The notes: generated by a model from the sequence alone, not told the origin. A stretch of 64,000 nucleotides of DNA from Geomonas ferrireducens (GCF_004917065.1 NZ_SSYA01000001.1:1744161-1808160), one strand, 5' to 3'. Positions 44,801-54,184 are shown, counted from the first letter of the stretch. Numbers and translations are program-made.

Positions 44801-46970
44801 GACCATGGCGGGACGCGACGAGTTCCGCGGCACCGGGGGATCGCTCTACTACCTGCGCCGCCAGGACGTCCTGCAGGGCTCGGAGCGGGTGCGCGTCGAG
44901 GTGAGGGACAAGGACAGCGGCATCGTCCTCGCCGCGAAGGACCTGACCGCGGTGCAGGACTACGACGTCGACTACCTGCAGGGGCGCTTGGTGCTCAGGG
45001 AGCCCCTTGAGTCGACCGCCTCGGACAACCTCCTTGTACACAGTGACGCCATCGGGGGGAACCCTGTCTACCTGGTCGCCCGCTACGAGTACACCCCGGG
45101 GGTGGCCGAGCTCGATTCCGTTACCTTCGGCGGGCACGCCCACTACTGGTTCGGGGACTACGTGAAGCTCGGCGTCACCGGCAGCAAGGGAGACGACGGC
45201 GACGCCGGGGAGAGCCTCGTCGGTGCGGACCTCACCCTGCGCAAGTCCGCCACCACCTGGCTGAAACTCGAGACCGGGCGCAGCAAGGGGACCGGGCTCT
45301 TCACCTCGACCTCGCAGGACGGCGGCTTCAAGTACGGCACGGTGCAGACGCCGGATGATGCGGCGGTCAGCGCGGGTGCCTACCGGGTGGATGCGAGCCT
45401 GGGGCTTGCCGACCTCGGCAAGGATTGGCGCGGGCGGATCACCCTGTACAGCCAGCTCCTCGAGGCGGGTTATTCCGCTCCCGGCCAGGTCGCGGACAGG
45501 GAGACGCTCCAGGTCGGTGGAAGCGCAGAAATCCCGGTGAACGACCGCGTGAAGCTCACCTTCAAGGGAGACCGTCGCGAGGTGGACCAGGGGCTTCAGA
45601 CCACGGCCGCCGAGGCGGATGCCCAGTACCAGGTGGACGAGCACTGGACGGCCTCGATCGGGGGGCGCGTCGATCACAGAAGGGATGAGTCCCTCGTGGT
45701 TCCCCTCACCCAGGAAACCGGGACCCGCACCGACCTCGTCGGGAAGGTCGCCTACGACTCGAAGGCGAGATGGATGGGGTACCTCTTCACCCAGCAGTCG
45801 GTGCAGACCTCTGGGAACCGCGAAGACAACGCCCGGACCGGCGCGGGGGGCACCTACCGTGTGACCGACCGCTTCAAGGTGAACGGCGAACTCTCCGCCG
45901 GCGACCAAGGTGGTGCCGGGCGCTTCGGCGCGGAGTACCTCTACAGCGATCGGACCACCCTCTACATGAACTACGCCCTCGAGAACGAGCGTAGCGACAA
46001 CGGCGTGCAGGCGAGAAAGGGGACCATGACCTCCGGGTTCCGCTCCCGCTACTCGGACACGACGAGCGTCTACGGCGAGGAGCGCTACACCCACGGCGAC
46101 ACCCCCAGCGGTCTTCTGCACTCCTACGGCGTCGACCTCACCCCCACCGACCGCCTGAACCTGGGCGCCAAGGGTGAAGTCGGGACCCTCACGGACAACC
46201 TGACCGGCGCCGAACTCAAAAGAACGGCGGTCGGTGTGAACGCAGGCTACGGTTTCGACAAGGTAAAGCTCGCAAGCGCCGTGGAATACCGGGAGGACGA
46301 CGCCGAGCAGACCGATTTGAGCCGCGAGAAGCGCACCACCTGGCTTTTCAAGAACAGCTTGAAGTACCAGATGACCCCGGACTGGCGCCTGATCGGCAAG
46401 TTCAACTACTCGAAGAGCACGAGCTCCGAGGGGGACTTGCGCGACGGTGGATACACCGAGGCGGTGGTCGGCTACGCCTATCGTCCGGTCATGAACGACC
46501 GGCTGAACGCCCTCGTCAAGTACACCTATTTCTACAACATGCCGTCGGCGGACCAGATCGCCGGCACGACGACGGGGGCTAGCTTCATGCAGCGCAGCCA
46601 CATCGCCTCCATCGACGCCATGTACGACCTGACCCCGCGCTGGACCGTCGGGGGCAAGTACGCCTACCGGCTCGGGCAGGTGAGCATGGACCGGGTGAAC
46701 CCGGAGTACTTCGACAGCCGTGCCCATCTCGTGGTGGCGCGGGTGGACTGGCGCTTCCTGCACAAGTGGGATGCCCTCGTCGAGGGGCGGTGGCTCGATC
46801 TCCCGGACGCCCAGGACAGCCGCACCGGCGTGCTCCTCGGGGTCTACCGTCACCTCGGGAACCACTTCAAGATCGGCGCCGGCTACAACTTCAGCGATTT
46901 CTCCGACGATCTGACCGACCTGAGCTACCGGCGCCAGGGGGTGTTCGTCAACATGGTGGGGATGATCTAG
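41841..46970 (+). CDS. OmpA-domain outer-membrane beta-barrel protein
   Basis: About 1,709 residues. A signal peptide (MVKQSIALTCLFLVCMAGSAAAQ) is followed by three OmpA-like domains (about 105-230, 255-390, 415-540), an Ig-like section and a C-terminal beta-barrel of about 700 residues with alternating aromatic strands, ending VFVNMVGMI. OmpA domain 1 keeps the peptidoglycan-binding pattern (GHADSQ, GLSRERA, NRRVEV); domain 3 has lost it (GYIENE, VGWATARA). Frame and coupling allow starts at 41772 or 41775, overlapping the giant-gene stop. I infer that it anchors the giant protein in the outer membrane and ties it to peptidoglycan. Confidence 0.8.
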   Translation: MVKQSIALTCLFLVCMAGSAAAQETVATAATKAPTPAASAPAGAAPGVREAAGPGETTEGHLPKDVSYTPWLLDPAVFGEDQGDRTEKRQVPEKDVKTVKVANLVPPIHFRTGDAEITREYLDLLRGVLEKMRGRQNVRLHFVGHADSQRLSPTLQGKFTDNTGLSRERAGTTAEYCQRALGLPPEAISYEGLGDTRPVASNLTEEGRAQNRRVEVEVWYDEIGEKMVEKEVIVPATVNRVKVCRTETVCKMRYKEGLAHRVRLKHLVAPMHYDAALVTVPEEFLRQVRQGLDNLKDKQNVVVRFTAYSDTAPLEARDERIYGDQIGLSRAVARRVALAVQDTLKEKKTVFESDGKGSVQPVATNDTQQGRGLNRRVEVEFLHDDPLQELPDEPQLCPEDAGSETVTRVYDPPSGPVAPILFADGNPVLPAGYTEHLTELMAQIRERANVRLRFTGYIENERLDRRNAAIYGDDVGWATARARRSMLSVSEKMGLPPARAEFEGRGYVQSDDVVATGFTGTGASRVEVQVIYDEKVPVNDYEGVDILRMTREVNTVDPLALNLMRISVDGKPVDDLNKSVPDLQRCTDLALDRAEIQFRYDDLKAEPRLNVTAWPRSIAYREEGGEGDGNLVRFRLYTNYHSFIKRGEVRIFDAAVSERDLPLAVVPLDGEGVGEWRASFDTLAAPVRELKYLVRVYDAEGNFDETVPQPLWVIDHADPAAAKADPERELLAGYGGSRIAAKNIPVAGGSVLAHGSAIPAGHRVWLAGYPAPVDAKGRFIAEEILPKGTHTVEVAVLDQAGNGQLYLRDLAMKKNDWFTVGIADLTLSANKTSGPAELLAPDRPQYGRTLDAEGRLAFYTKGSFGDGWGLTASADTREGPLNEIFSNFLEKSPEALFRRMDQDYHFPTYGDDGTVTEDAPTSGKFYAKLAKNQNYGLWGNFRVGYTDNDLAHVDRGLYGGNLHYQLPGVTGFGEKRFVVDGFAAEPGTMAGRDEFRGTGGSLYYLRRQDVLQGSERVRVEVRDKDSGIVLAAKDLTAVQDYDVDYLQGRLVLREPLESTASDNLLVHSDAIGGNPVYLVARYEYTPGVAELDSVTFGGHAHYWFGDYVKLGVTGSKGDDGDAGESLVGADLTLRKSATTWLKLETGRSKGTGLFTSTSQDGGFKYGTVQTPDDAAVSAGAYRVDASLGLADLGKDWRGRITLYSQLLEAGYSAPGQVADRETLQVGGSAEIPVNDRVKLTFKGDRREVDQGLQTTAAEADAQYQVDEHWTASIGGRVDHRRDESLVVPLTQETGTRTDLVGKVAYDSKARWMGYLFTQQSVQTSGNREDNARTGAGGTYRVTDRFKVNGELSAGDQGGAGRFGAEYLYSDRTTLYMNYALENERSDNGVQARKGTMTSGFRSRYSDTTSVYGEERYTHGDTPSGLLHSYGVDLTPTDRLNLGAKGEVGTLTDNLTGAELKRTAVGVNAGYGFDKVKLASAVEYREDDAEQTDLSREKRTTWLFKNSLKYQMTPDWRLIGKFNYSKSTSSEGDLRDGGYTEAVVGYAYRPVMNDRLNALVKYTYFYNMPSADQIAGTTTGASFMQRSHIASIDAMYDLTPRWTVGGKYAYRLGQVSMDRVNPEYFDSRAHLVVARVDWRFLHKWDALVEGRWLDLPDAQDSRTGVLLGVYRHLGNHFKIGAGYNFSDFSDDLTDLSYRRQGVFVNMVGMI

Positions 46971-46999
46971 ATATGGAAAACCAAGGAGAGGTGGGGGGT

Positions 47000-47749
47000 A
47001 TGGGGAAATTACTTAAGGCAGTCATCGCAGGGATCGCGCTCTTTTTGATGACCGGCGCGGCGTTCGGGCTGGAAGCGGCCCCGGTGCAGGTAGAAACGGA
47101 GGCTTCACGGCAGGCGACGGGCGAGGAGACGGTCTGCGTCGACGGCGCGGACTGCCGTTTCGCGCAAGCGTCGGATGAGGCTGACGCGGCGGAACCGGCG
47201 GACGCCGTTGACGCGGCGGAGCCGGCCGAAGCGGTGCAGGCGGCCAAACCGGTTGAAGCGTCGGCAGCGGTGGCAGTGGCCAAACCGGAGACGGCGGCGG
47301 CCCGGCAGACTGCGGAGCAGGTGAAGGGGCTCGACGAGCAGGTCCAGGAGATCAAGGCGGACGTCCTCTCCATCGCGGCGCAGTTGAGCCGTCTCGAGGA
47401 GAAGCTCCTGTACCCGTCCGACACCCAGGTCGCCCTCTTCGTTTCGCTTGCGGGCGAGGAGAAGTTCCGCCTCGACTCGGTCTCCGTGGAGCTCGACGGC
47501 AAGGAGGTCGCGCATCACCTCTACACCTACAACGAGATCGAGGCGCTCAGAAAGGGTGGCGTGCAACGCATCCACGTCGGCAACGCGATGACAGGAGAGC
47601 ACCCGCTGCACGTCACCGTCACCGGCAAGACCGAGGGGGGAACCGATTTCCGCAAGGATGAGAGCTTCAAGGTAGCCAAGGGGGTAGGGCCGAAACTCGT
47701 CGGCGTCGTCCTTTCCGGCAGCAAGAGCATCACCGTCAAGGACTGGTAA
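47000..47749 (+). CDS. Exported Ala/Glu-rich coiled-coil protein, function unknown
   Basis: A 249-residue protein. Signal peptide (about 1-24, MGKLLKAVIAGIALFLMTGAAFG), a low-complexity Ala/Glu/Val/Pro stretch with repeated DAAEPA-type units (about 55-105), a short coiled coil (about 112-135, LDEQVQEIKADVLSIAAQLSRLEEKLL) and a C-terminal beta domain (about 140-245, TQVALFVSLAGEEKFRLDSVSVEL, then HPLHVTVTGKTEG). The ATG at 47000 has AAGGAGAGGTGG upstream. No named family is certain. Its place between barrel and TPR genes suggests a periplasmic structural part of the same machine. Confidence 0.75.
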   Translation: MGKLLKAVIAGIALFLMTGAAFGLEAAPVQVETEASRQATGEETVCVDGADCRFAQASDEADAAEPADAVDAAEPAEAVQAAKPVEASAAVAVAKPETAAARQTAEQVKGLDEQVQEIKADVLSIAAQLSRLEEKLLYPSDTQVALFVSLAGEEKFRLDSVSVELDGKEVAHHLYTYNEIEALRKGGVQRIHVGNAMTGEHPLHVTVTGKTEGGTDFRKDESFKVAKGVGPKLVGVVLSGSKSITVKDW

Positions 47750-47752
47750 GCC

Positions 47753-49654
47753 ATGCTAAGGCCCCTTCTCATACTGCTCTGCCTCTTGATGGCGACGCAG
47801 GCCCCGGCCGCCGAGAGATCCGGCGGGGGCGGTCCCGCAGCCTCCTCCCCGACGGACGTCTACTTCGGCGAGGCGCTCTACCACGCCTACCAGGGGGAGT
47901 GGTTCGAGGCGGTGGCGCGGCTCGACACGGAGCTCGGCCAGCACCGTCGACTCGACGAGCCCGTCCTCGACCCGCTCTACCCGTACGTGGGCCAGGCTGA
48001 GTTCAACGTCGGCGACTTCGAGCTCGGTTACCGCATGCACCTGCGCGCCGGGCGCTCCATCAAGGCGGTGATCGACGGGAAGGTCGACGAGCCGCAGCGC
48101 AACGCCGCGATCTACCGGCTCGCGCGGCTTTACTTCCGCAAAGACCAGCCCCAGGAGGCCCTCAAGGCCCTGGAGCGCATCAGCGGGAAGCTCCCCGGGA
48201 CGCTCAGCGTCGACGTCGAGTTCCTGCGCGCGCAGCTCCTCATGGCCCTCGGCCGCTTCGAGGAGGCCTCAGTCGTGCTGAAGGAGATCCGGGACGAGAA
48301 GGGTGTGGAAGGATTCGCCGGCTACAACCTGGGGGTGTCGCTCATGCAGCAGGGCAAAGTGCAGGACGGACGCGCATACCTGGAGCGCACCGGGCAGATG
48401 CCGGGAACCGCAGCCGAGATCATGGCCATCAGGGACAAGGCGAACCTCGTTTTAGGGTACCGGCTTCTGGACGACAACGCGGCAGACCAGGCGAAGCTCG
48501 CCCTCGACCGTGTGCGCCTCTCCGGCCCCTTCTCGAACCGGGCCCTGCTCGGTTCCGGCTGGGCCGACGCGAACCAGGGGAGCTTCGAACGCGCCCTCGT
48601 TCCCTGGAGCATCCTCGCCGGGCGCGAGGTGACCGACCCCGCGGTGCAGGAGGCGATGCTCGCGCTTCCCTTTGCCTACGGCAAGCTCAAGGCCTACGGC
48701 AAAGCCGCACTCCTGTACGGCAGCGCCCTGGAGTCCTTCGGCAAGGAGATCGAGAAGCTTTCCGGCTCCATCGCGTCGGTGAAGGAGGGGAGGCTTCTGA
48801 AGGCGCTGGAACAAGAGGAACTGAAGCAGGACGCCGAGTGGGTGGTGAAGCTTCGCAACCTCCCCAAGGCGCCCGAGACCTACTACCTTATGGACCTGAT
48901 GGCCTCGCACGACTTTCAGGAGGCGCTGAAAAACTACCTCGACCTCAGGGATCTCGCGCAGAAGCTCGCCACCTGGGAGGGGGACCTGAACGCCTTCGAG
49001 GAGATGATCGGGCTGCGTCGCGCCTACTACGAGCCGCTGCTCCCCGGGGTCGACGCCTCCTTCAAGGAGCTTGACTCCCAGATACGTCTGCGCAGCGAGC
49101 AGCGCGACCGCATCGGCAAAAGGCTCCACGCCATGCTGACCTCGCCGCGCCCCGAGCACCTCGCCACCGCGGACGAGCGCCTCGCCAAGGAGGAACTCGC
49201 GCGCCTGGAGAAATCGATCACCGCCGGCGCCCCCGGTGAGGAGGAAATTGCCCGGCGCATCGCCCGCCTCAAAGGTGTCATCGCCTGGAACATCGCCACC
49301 GGCTACCACCAGCGCCTCACCAACACCTTCGACGATCTCGATCGCCTGAACGAGGAGATGCGGCGCATGAAAGAGGAATACGACTCCTTCGTCCGCACGA
49401 GACAGGCGGCGACGCAGAGCTACCAGGGTTACGACGAGGCGATCCGCGCCCGCCGCGCCGAGATCGCGACGGCACGGGAAAAGGTGGCGGCCCTCATGCC
49501 GCGCCAGGGAAAGGTACTCGAGGCCATGGCGGTGGATGAGCTGTCGAAGCGCCGGACGCGCCTCGAAGGTTTCCAGGTCACCGCGCGCTTCGCCATCGCG
49601 GACAGCTACGACCGGGCCAACAAGGCCCAGGCACAGAAGAAGGTGGGAGAATGA
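47753..49654 (+). CDS. Periplasmic TPR-repeat protein
   Basis: A 633-residue exported protein with signal peptide MLRPLLILLCLLMATQAPAA. It is helical throughout: TPR-like repeats (about 35-330, such as LARLYFRKDQPQEALKALERISG), followed by long coiled coil segments (about 470-620, RLEKSITA and DDLDRLNEEMRRMKEEYDSF). It starts 4 bp after the previous gene and overlaps the next by 4 bp (ATGA), so it is cotranslated. TPR proteins of this size occur beside TolQ/TolR-type genes in the Agl/Glt gliding clusters of Myxococcus; equivalence to a named Glt protein is not proven. Confidence 0.8.
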   Translation: MLRPLLILLCLLMATQAPAAERSGGGGPAASSPTDVYFGEALYHAYQGEWFEAVARLDTELGQHRRLDEPVLDPLYPYVGQAEFNVGDFELGYRMHLRAGRSIKAVIDGKVDEPQRNAAIYRLARLYFRKDQPQEALKALERISGKLPGTLSVDVEFLRAQLLMALGRFEEASVVLKEIRDEKGVEGFAGYNLGVSLMQQGKVQDGRAYLERTGQMPGTAAEIMAIRDKANLVLGYRLLDDNAADQAKLALDRVRLSGPFSNRALLGSGWADANQGSFERALVPWSILAGREVTDPAVQEAMLALPFAYGKLKAYGKAALLYGSALESFGKEIEKLSGSIASVKEGRLLKALEQEELKQDAEWVVKLRNLPKAPETYYLMDLMASHDFQEALKNYLDLRDLAQKLATWEGDLNAFEEMIGLRRAYYEPLLPGVDASFKELDSQIRLRSEQRDRIGKRLHAMLTSPRPEHLATADERLAKEELARLEKSITAGAPGEEEIARRIARLKGVIAWNIATGYHQRLTNTFDDLDRLNEEMRRMKEEYDSFVRTRQAATQSYQGYDEAIRARRAEIATAREKVAALMPRQGKVLEAMAVDELSKRRTRLEGFQVTARFAIADSYDRANKAQAQKKVGE

Positions 49655-52600
49655 AACGGACCCGATTCCTGCTCATGGCGCTTTTCGCGCTCCTCGCCGC
49701 GTGCCAGTCCGGCGGCGGCAGGGAGACCATCGCGCAGCTTAAAGACGTGAAGGTCGAGATCAAGGAAGTGCCGATCGAAGGCGGCCTCGAGAAGGCGATG
49801 GAAGGGTACCAGCACTTCCTCGACGAGACGCCGGAGTCGTCGCTCACCCCGGCCGCGATCCGTCGCCTGGCCGACCTGAAGATCGAAAAGGAATACGGCT
49901 ATGTCGCCGCCACCCCCCGTGTGCCGGGGGGCGAGGCGGTGCTTCCCGCTCCGGAGCGCGCCGAGGTCGCCTCGTCTGCCGCCGCGGCTGTCCCGAGCCG
50001 CGCGCCGGGCGAGTCCGATGCCGATTTCGAGAAGAGGACCCTGAAGGCGAAAGAGGGACATGACGGAGAGGAGCGGGCCGGGGCACGCGAGGCGATCGCC
50101 CTTTACCGCAAGCTCCTGGACAAGTACCCGCACTACCAGGGTAACGACCAGGTGCTCTACCAGATGTCGCGCGCCTACGAGGAACTGGGCGAGACCGAGG
50201 AGGCGATGGCGGTCATGCAGCGCATGGTCAAGGATTATCCTGGATCGCGCTACATGAACGAGGTCCAGTTCCGCCGCGCCGAGTACTTCTTCACGCACCG
50301 CCAGTACATCGAGGCGGAAGGGGTGTACAAGGGGCTCGTCGAAGCCGGCCCTGAGACCTCCTTCTACGAGCTCGCCCTCTACAAACTGGGCTGGACCTTC
50401 TACAAGCAGGAACTCTACGAGGAAGGGCTCGACCGCTTCATCGCACTCCTGGACCACAAGGTGGCGGCCGGGTACGACTTCGCCGCCACCGGTGACGACC
50501 TGGAGAGAAAGCGGGTGGACGACACCTTCCGGGTCATCAGCCAGAGCTTCTCCTACCTGCACGGCGCCGCCTCGGCCGTCGAGTACTTCGAGAAGAACGG
50601 CAAGCGCGGCTACGAGGACCGCGTCTACTCGAACTTGGGCGAGTTCTACTACGAGAAGCGCCGCTACAGCGACGCCGCGGCGGCCTACAACGCCTTCGTG
50701 ACCCGCAACCCGTTCCACCGCGCCTCCCCGCAGTTCAGCATGCGCGTGATCGAGATCCACATAGCCGGCGGCTTCCCGACCCTCGTCATCGAGGCGAAGA
50801 AGGAGTTCGCCAGGAACTACGGGCTCAAGTCCGAGTACTGGAAGCACTTCGAACCCGCCTCCCGTCCCGAGGTGCTCGGTTTCCTGAAGACCAACTTGAC
50901 CGACCTAGCCCACCACTACCACGCCCTGTACCAGGCGCCGGAGCACGTGAAGGAGAAGGAGGAGAACTTCAAGGAGGCGCTGCAGTGGTACGGCGACTTC
51001 CTGGATTCCTTCCCGAAAGAGGCGGAGTCGGCGAGCATCAACTACCAGATGGCCGACCTCCTCATGGAGAACCGCTCCTTTGCGCGGGCGGCGAAAGAGT
51101 ACGAGCGGACCGCCTACGAATACCCGCGTTACGAGAAGTCCTCCGCCGCAGGCTACGCCGCCGTATTCGCCTACCGCGAACAGTTGCGCGAGGCAAAGGC
51201 GGAGGAGAAGGACCCGGTGAAGCGCGAGGCGGTTAGAAGCTCGCTCAAGTTCGCCGAGACCTTCCCTGAACACGAGAAGGCGGCGGTCGTCATGGGAGCG
51301 GCGGCCGACGACCTCTACGAGCTGAAGGATTACGAACAGGGGCTAACCGTGGCGCGCAAGCTGATCGCGACCTTTCCCGCCGCCGACAAGGAGGTGCTCA
51401 AGTCGGCCTGGATCGTGGTCGGGCACTCCTGCTACGAGTTGAAGCGCTACCCGGAGGCGGAAGCGGGATACGCGCAGGTGTTGGCCCTCATCCCGGAAGG
51501 GGACGCAAGCCGCACCGGGTTCACCGACAACCTGGCCGCCTCGATCTACAAGCAGGGGGAGGAGGCGAACGCCGCGGCCAACTACCGCGCCGCCGCCGAT
51601 CACTTCCTGCGCGTCGGCCGGGTCGCCGCAGGCTCGAAGATCCGGGTGAACGCCGAGTACGACGCTTCCGTCGCGCTCATCCAGCTCAAGGCGTGGAAGG
51701 AAGCGACCGCCGTGCTTGCCTCCTTCCGCGAACTCTTCCCCGGCCACGAGCTGCAGCCCGAAGTAACGAGGAAGCTTGCCTTCGTCTACCGCGAGGACGG
51801 CCGCCTGTCCGAGGCCGCCGGCGAGTACGAGCGGGTGGAGAGCGAGTTCAAGGACGAGGAGGTGAGGCGCGAAGCCCTCATGCTGGCGGCCGAGCTGCAC
51901 CAGCAAAGCGGCAACAAAAAGCAGGCCCTCGCCGTGTACCGCCGCTACGTCGGTTACTTCCCCGAGCCGGTGGAGGTGAACCTCGAGATGCGCGACAAGA
52001 TCTGCACCTTCGTGAAGGACGAGGACCGTGCCGCCTATCTGAACGAGCTGAAGGAGATCATCGCCATCGACGCCGCCGCCGGGGACAAGCGCACCCCGCG
52101 CACCCGCTACCTCGCGGGCAAGGGCGCCCTGGTGTTCGCCGAAGGGGACTACGAGCGCTTCGCCGAGGTCAAGCTGGTGCAGCCGTTCGAGGAGAAGCTG
52201 CGCCGGAAAAAGGAGCTCATGAAGGTCGCCATGCAGTCCTTCGGCAAGCTCCCCGAGTACGAGGTGGGCGAGGTAACCGCCGCCGCCACCTTCTACCTCG
52301 CCGAAATCTACGGCGAGTTCAGCAAGTCGCTCACCGGCTCGGAGCGCCCGGGCGACCTGAACCCCCAGGAGCTGCAGGAGTACGAAATGGCCCTGGAAGA
52401 GCAGGCCTTCCCCTTCGAGGAAAAGGCGATCTCGGTGCACGAGAAGAACATGGAGCTCATCTCCGTCGGCATCTACAACGACTGGGTCGACAAGAGCCTC
52501 GGGCGGCTCGCGAAGCTCCTCCCCGCGCGCTACGACAAGCCGGAGGCCGCGACCGACATCGTCGCCTCGCTGGACAGCTTCGGCTACGAGATAGCGACCC

Positions 52601-52863
52601 CGGTGGCGGCGCCGCCCGCCCCGGCTCCTCCCCCGGTTGTAAGCGATGCCGTGGCGCAGCCGGGCGAAGGGACCCCCGCGCCACAGGCGGAAAAGTCGGA
52701 GAAGGTAGAAGGCGCTCCGGCCGAGGCAGACGCGGCGGCCAAGGCACCTGCTCCTGAGGAGAAACCGGCGCCGGAGGCGGCACCCGCTCCGACCAAAAAG
52801 AAAACGACCAGTACCTCCAAGGGTAAAAAAGCGAAACGCCGTGCGAAAGGAGAGAAGAAATGA
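49651..52863 (+). CDS. Large TPR-repeat outer-membrane lipoprotein
   Basis: A 1,070-residue lipoprotein: signal with lipobox LLAAC (Cys about 18). About 20 TPR-like units follow, for example LYRKLLDKYPHYQGNDQVLYQMSRAYEELGETEEAM (about 150-185) and many YP-type breaks typical of BamD/AgmK-like repeats. The C-terminus (about 990-1070) is Pro/Ala/Glu-rich and then strongly basic (KKKTTSTSKGKKAKRRAKGEKK), reminiscent of a peptidoglycan- or partner-binding tail. Overlaps neighbours on both sides by 4 bp. Its architecture recalls GltI/AgmK-type gliding proteins; this is inference. Confidence 0.8.
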   Translation: MKRTRFLLMALFALLAACQSGGGRETIAQLKDVKVEIKEVPIEGGLEKAMEGYQHFLDETPESSLTPAAIRRLADLKIEKEYGYVAATPRVPGGEAVLPAPERAEVASSAAAAVPSRAPGESDADFEKRTLKAKEGHDGEERAGAREAIALYRKLLDKYPHYQGNDQVLYQMSRAYEELGETEEAMAVMQRMVKDYPGSRYMNEVQFRRAEYFFTHRQYIEAEGVYKGLVEAGPETSFYELALYKLGWTFYKQELYEEGLDRFIALLDHKVAAGYDFAATGDDLERKRVDDTFRVISQSFSYLHGAASAVEYFEKNGKRGYEDRVYSNLGEFYYEKRRYSDAAAAYNAFVTRNPFHRASPQFSMRVIEIHIAGGFPTLVIEAKKEFARNYGLKSEYWKHFEPASRPEVLGFLKTNLTDLAHHYHALYQAPEHVKEKEENFKEALQWYGDFLDSFPKEAESASINYQMADLLMENRSFARAAKEYERTAYEYPRYEKSSAAGYAAVFAYREQLREAKAEEKDPVKREAVRSSLKFAETFPEHEKAAVVMGAAADDLYELKDYEQGLTVARKLIATFPAADKEVLKSAWIVVGHSCYELKRYPEAEAGYAQVLALIPEGDASRTGFTDNLAASIYKQGEEANAAANYRAAADHFLRVGRVAAGSKIRVNAEYDASVALIQLKAWKEATAVLASFRELFPGHELQPEVTRKLAFVYREDGRLSEAAGEYERVESEFKDEEVRREALMLAAELHQQSGNKKQALAVYRRYVGYFPEPVEVNLEMRDKICTFVKDEDRAAYLNELKEIIAIDAAAGDKRTPRTRYLAGKGALVFAEGDYERFAEVKLVQPFEEKLRRKKELMKVAMQSFGKLPEYEVGEVTAAATFYLAEIYGEFSKSLTGSERPGDLNPQELQEYEMALEEQAFPFEEKAISVHEKNMELISVGIYNDWVDKSLGRLAKLLPARYDKPEAATDIVASLDSFGYEIATPVAAPPAPAPPPVVSDAVAQPGEGTPAPQAEKSEKVEGAPAEADAAAKAPAPEEKPAPEAAPAPTKKKTTSTSKGKKAKRRAKGEKK

Positions 52864-53597
52864 AGCGACAGCCTGAAACGTGTTCACGCGTAGCGAGCAA
52901 CACCGGTCGGTTCGTTCTGGCCGCAGCCCTTCTGGCCCTTGCCGGTTGCGCGACGGGAGGGGGAGTGAAGAACGCGGGAGTTGAGAAGCCCGTCGCCGCG
53001 GCCGCTTCCCCCGCCCCGGCGGCCGCACCGACGACCCCGTCGGTCACGCACCTCTCCGGTGAGAAAACCGGCTTCGTCATCAGCGAGCCCGCCCAGGTCG
53101 GCTCCGATGCGCGCCGCGATTTCGAGAAGGGGACCGCCCTGCTAAAGGATGGGGAATACCAGAAAAGCACGGAGCTCTTTGAAAAGGTGATCGCCGCGGC
53201 CCCCTCGCTCACCGCCCCGCGCATCAACGCGGCCAAGGCGTACGCTGCCTTGAAAAAGCCCGAACTGGCAGAGGCACATCTGAAGGCGGCGCTCAAGGCC
53301 GTTCCCGGCCATCCGGCGGTGAGCAACGAGTATGCCCTCCAGCTGCGCAAGGCCGGGCGCTTCGCCGAAGCCCGCGAGGTCTACGAAAAATCGCTCGCCC
53401 TGTTCCCCGAGTATCACCCGCTGGAGCGCAACCTTGCCATTCTCTGCGACCTGTACCTGAAGGATCTCTCCTGCGCGCAGGCCCATTACGAGGCCTACAG
53501 CAAGGCGATGCCCGAGGACAAGCAGGTGAAACTCTGGATCGCCGACCTGCAGGGGCGTACCGGCCATCTCGCGATGCACAAGGAGGCAGGGCAGTAG
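52860..53597 (+). CDS. Small TPR lipoprotein
   Basis: A 245-residue protein. The signal contains lipobox LAGC (Cys about 30), followed by a Pro/Ala linker (about 35-65) and three to four TPR units (about 85-220: FEKGTALLKDGEYQKSTELFEKVI, AYAALKKPELAEAHLKAALKAVPG). It resembles the TPR lipoproteins that follow large TPR proteins in Agl/Glt-like clusters (GltE/AglT type), but I cannot assign orthology. It overlaps the previous gene by ATGA. Confidence 0.8.
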   Translation: MKRQPETCSRVASNTGRFVLAAALLALAGCATGGGVKNAGVEKPVAAAASPAPAAAPTTPSVTHLSGEKTGFVISEPAQVGSDARRDFEKGTALLKDGEYQKSTELFEKVIAAAPSLTAPRINAAKAYAALKKPELAEAHLKAALKAVPGHPAVSNEYALQLRKAGRFAEAREVYEKSLALFPEYHPLERNLAILCDLYLKDLSCAQAHYEAYSKAMPEDKQVKLWIADLQGRTGHLAMHKEAGQ

Positions 53598-53752
53598 CCA
53601 TGAAGTTCGACTACACCGACATTGCCGTTCCGGAAGAAAGAAGGGAGCGGCTTTCCATGCAGGAGGCGGGAACCCCTTCTCAGGCATGGAGGCACCACCG
53701 TTACCGGCAGATCACGTTTTGCCTGAGGCATCGCCGTCACAAGGAGGAGCGC

Positions 53753-54121
53753 ATGTGGCCCAAACTGGTTTTCTTCATCTTTCTGGTCCTTTTTCCCGTC
53801 GCCATCGTTCTAGCACAGGACGATAAACCGGCGGCGCCCGACGATCCGAACGCGAACGTGGCGGCGGCGAAGCCCGCCGACCCGGGCGACGCCGAGCCGA
53901 AGATGGTCTCGGGGATGTCGGTACTCGGGAACAAGGAGGCGCCCATGTCCCTCTTCATCGTGCCGTGGAAGGTCTCGGAGCTCGGGGCGGAGACTAGCCT
54001 CACGAGGACCCTGAACGAGCGTCCGGCGGCGGTGGACCGGGAGGTCTTTCGTCGCGAGGTCGCCTTCTATGAGGTGAGCACCGGCAAGTCGGACGTCCCG
54101 GCGGGTTCCGGCACGCCGTAA
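53753..54121 (+). CDS. Membrane-anchored protein with a conserved VPWKxSELG motif, function unknown
   Basis: A 122-residue protein: a hydrophobic anchor or signal (about 4-20, KLVFFIFLVLFPVAIVLA), an Ala/Pro/Asp linker, then a compact segment MSLFIVPWKVSELG...RPAAVDREVFRREVAFYEV. I take the ATG at 53753 because it has AAGGAGGAG. The same frame is open back to an ATG at 53600, 3 bp after the upstream stop, which would add a basic cytoplasmic tail of 51 residues. Which start is used matters for topology. It sits directly before the TolQ-like gene and is likely a partner of it. Confidence 0.7.
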   Translation: MWPKLVFFIFLVLFPVAIVLAQDDKPAAPDDPNANVAAAKPADPGDAEPKMVSGMSVLGNKEAPMSLFIVPWKVSELGAETSLTRTLNERPAAVDREVFRREVAFYEVSTGKSDVPAGSGTP

Positions 54122-54184
54122 GTTAATCAAATACCGCGATAGCGGATCAATCGACCTTAAGGTCTACAGGCAAGGAGGCAAGTG

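Noticed and set aside
42852-46865. 1,337-residue minus-strand open frame opposite the OmpA/barrel gene
   Set aside because: Antisense shadow; the plus-strand frame has signal peptide, OmpA motifs and barrel strands.
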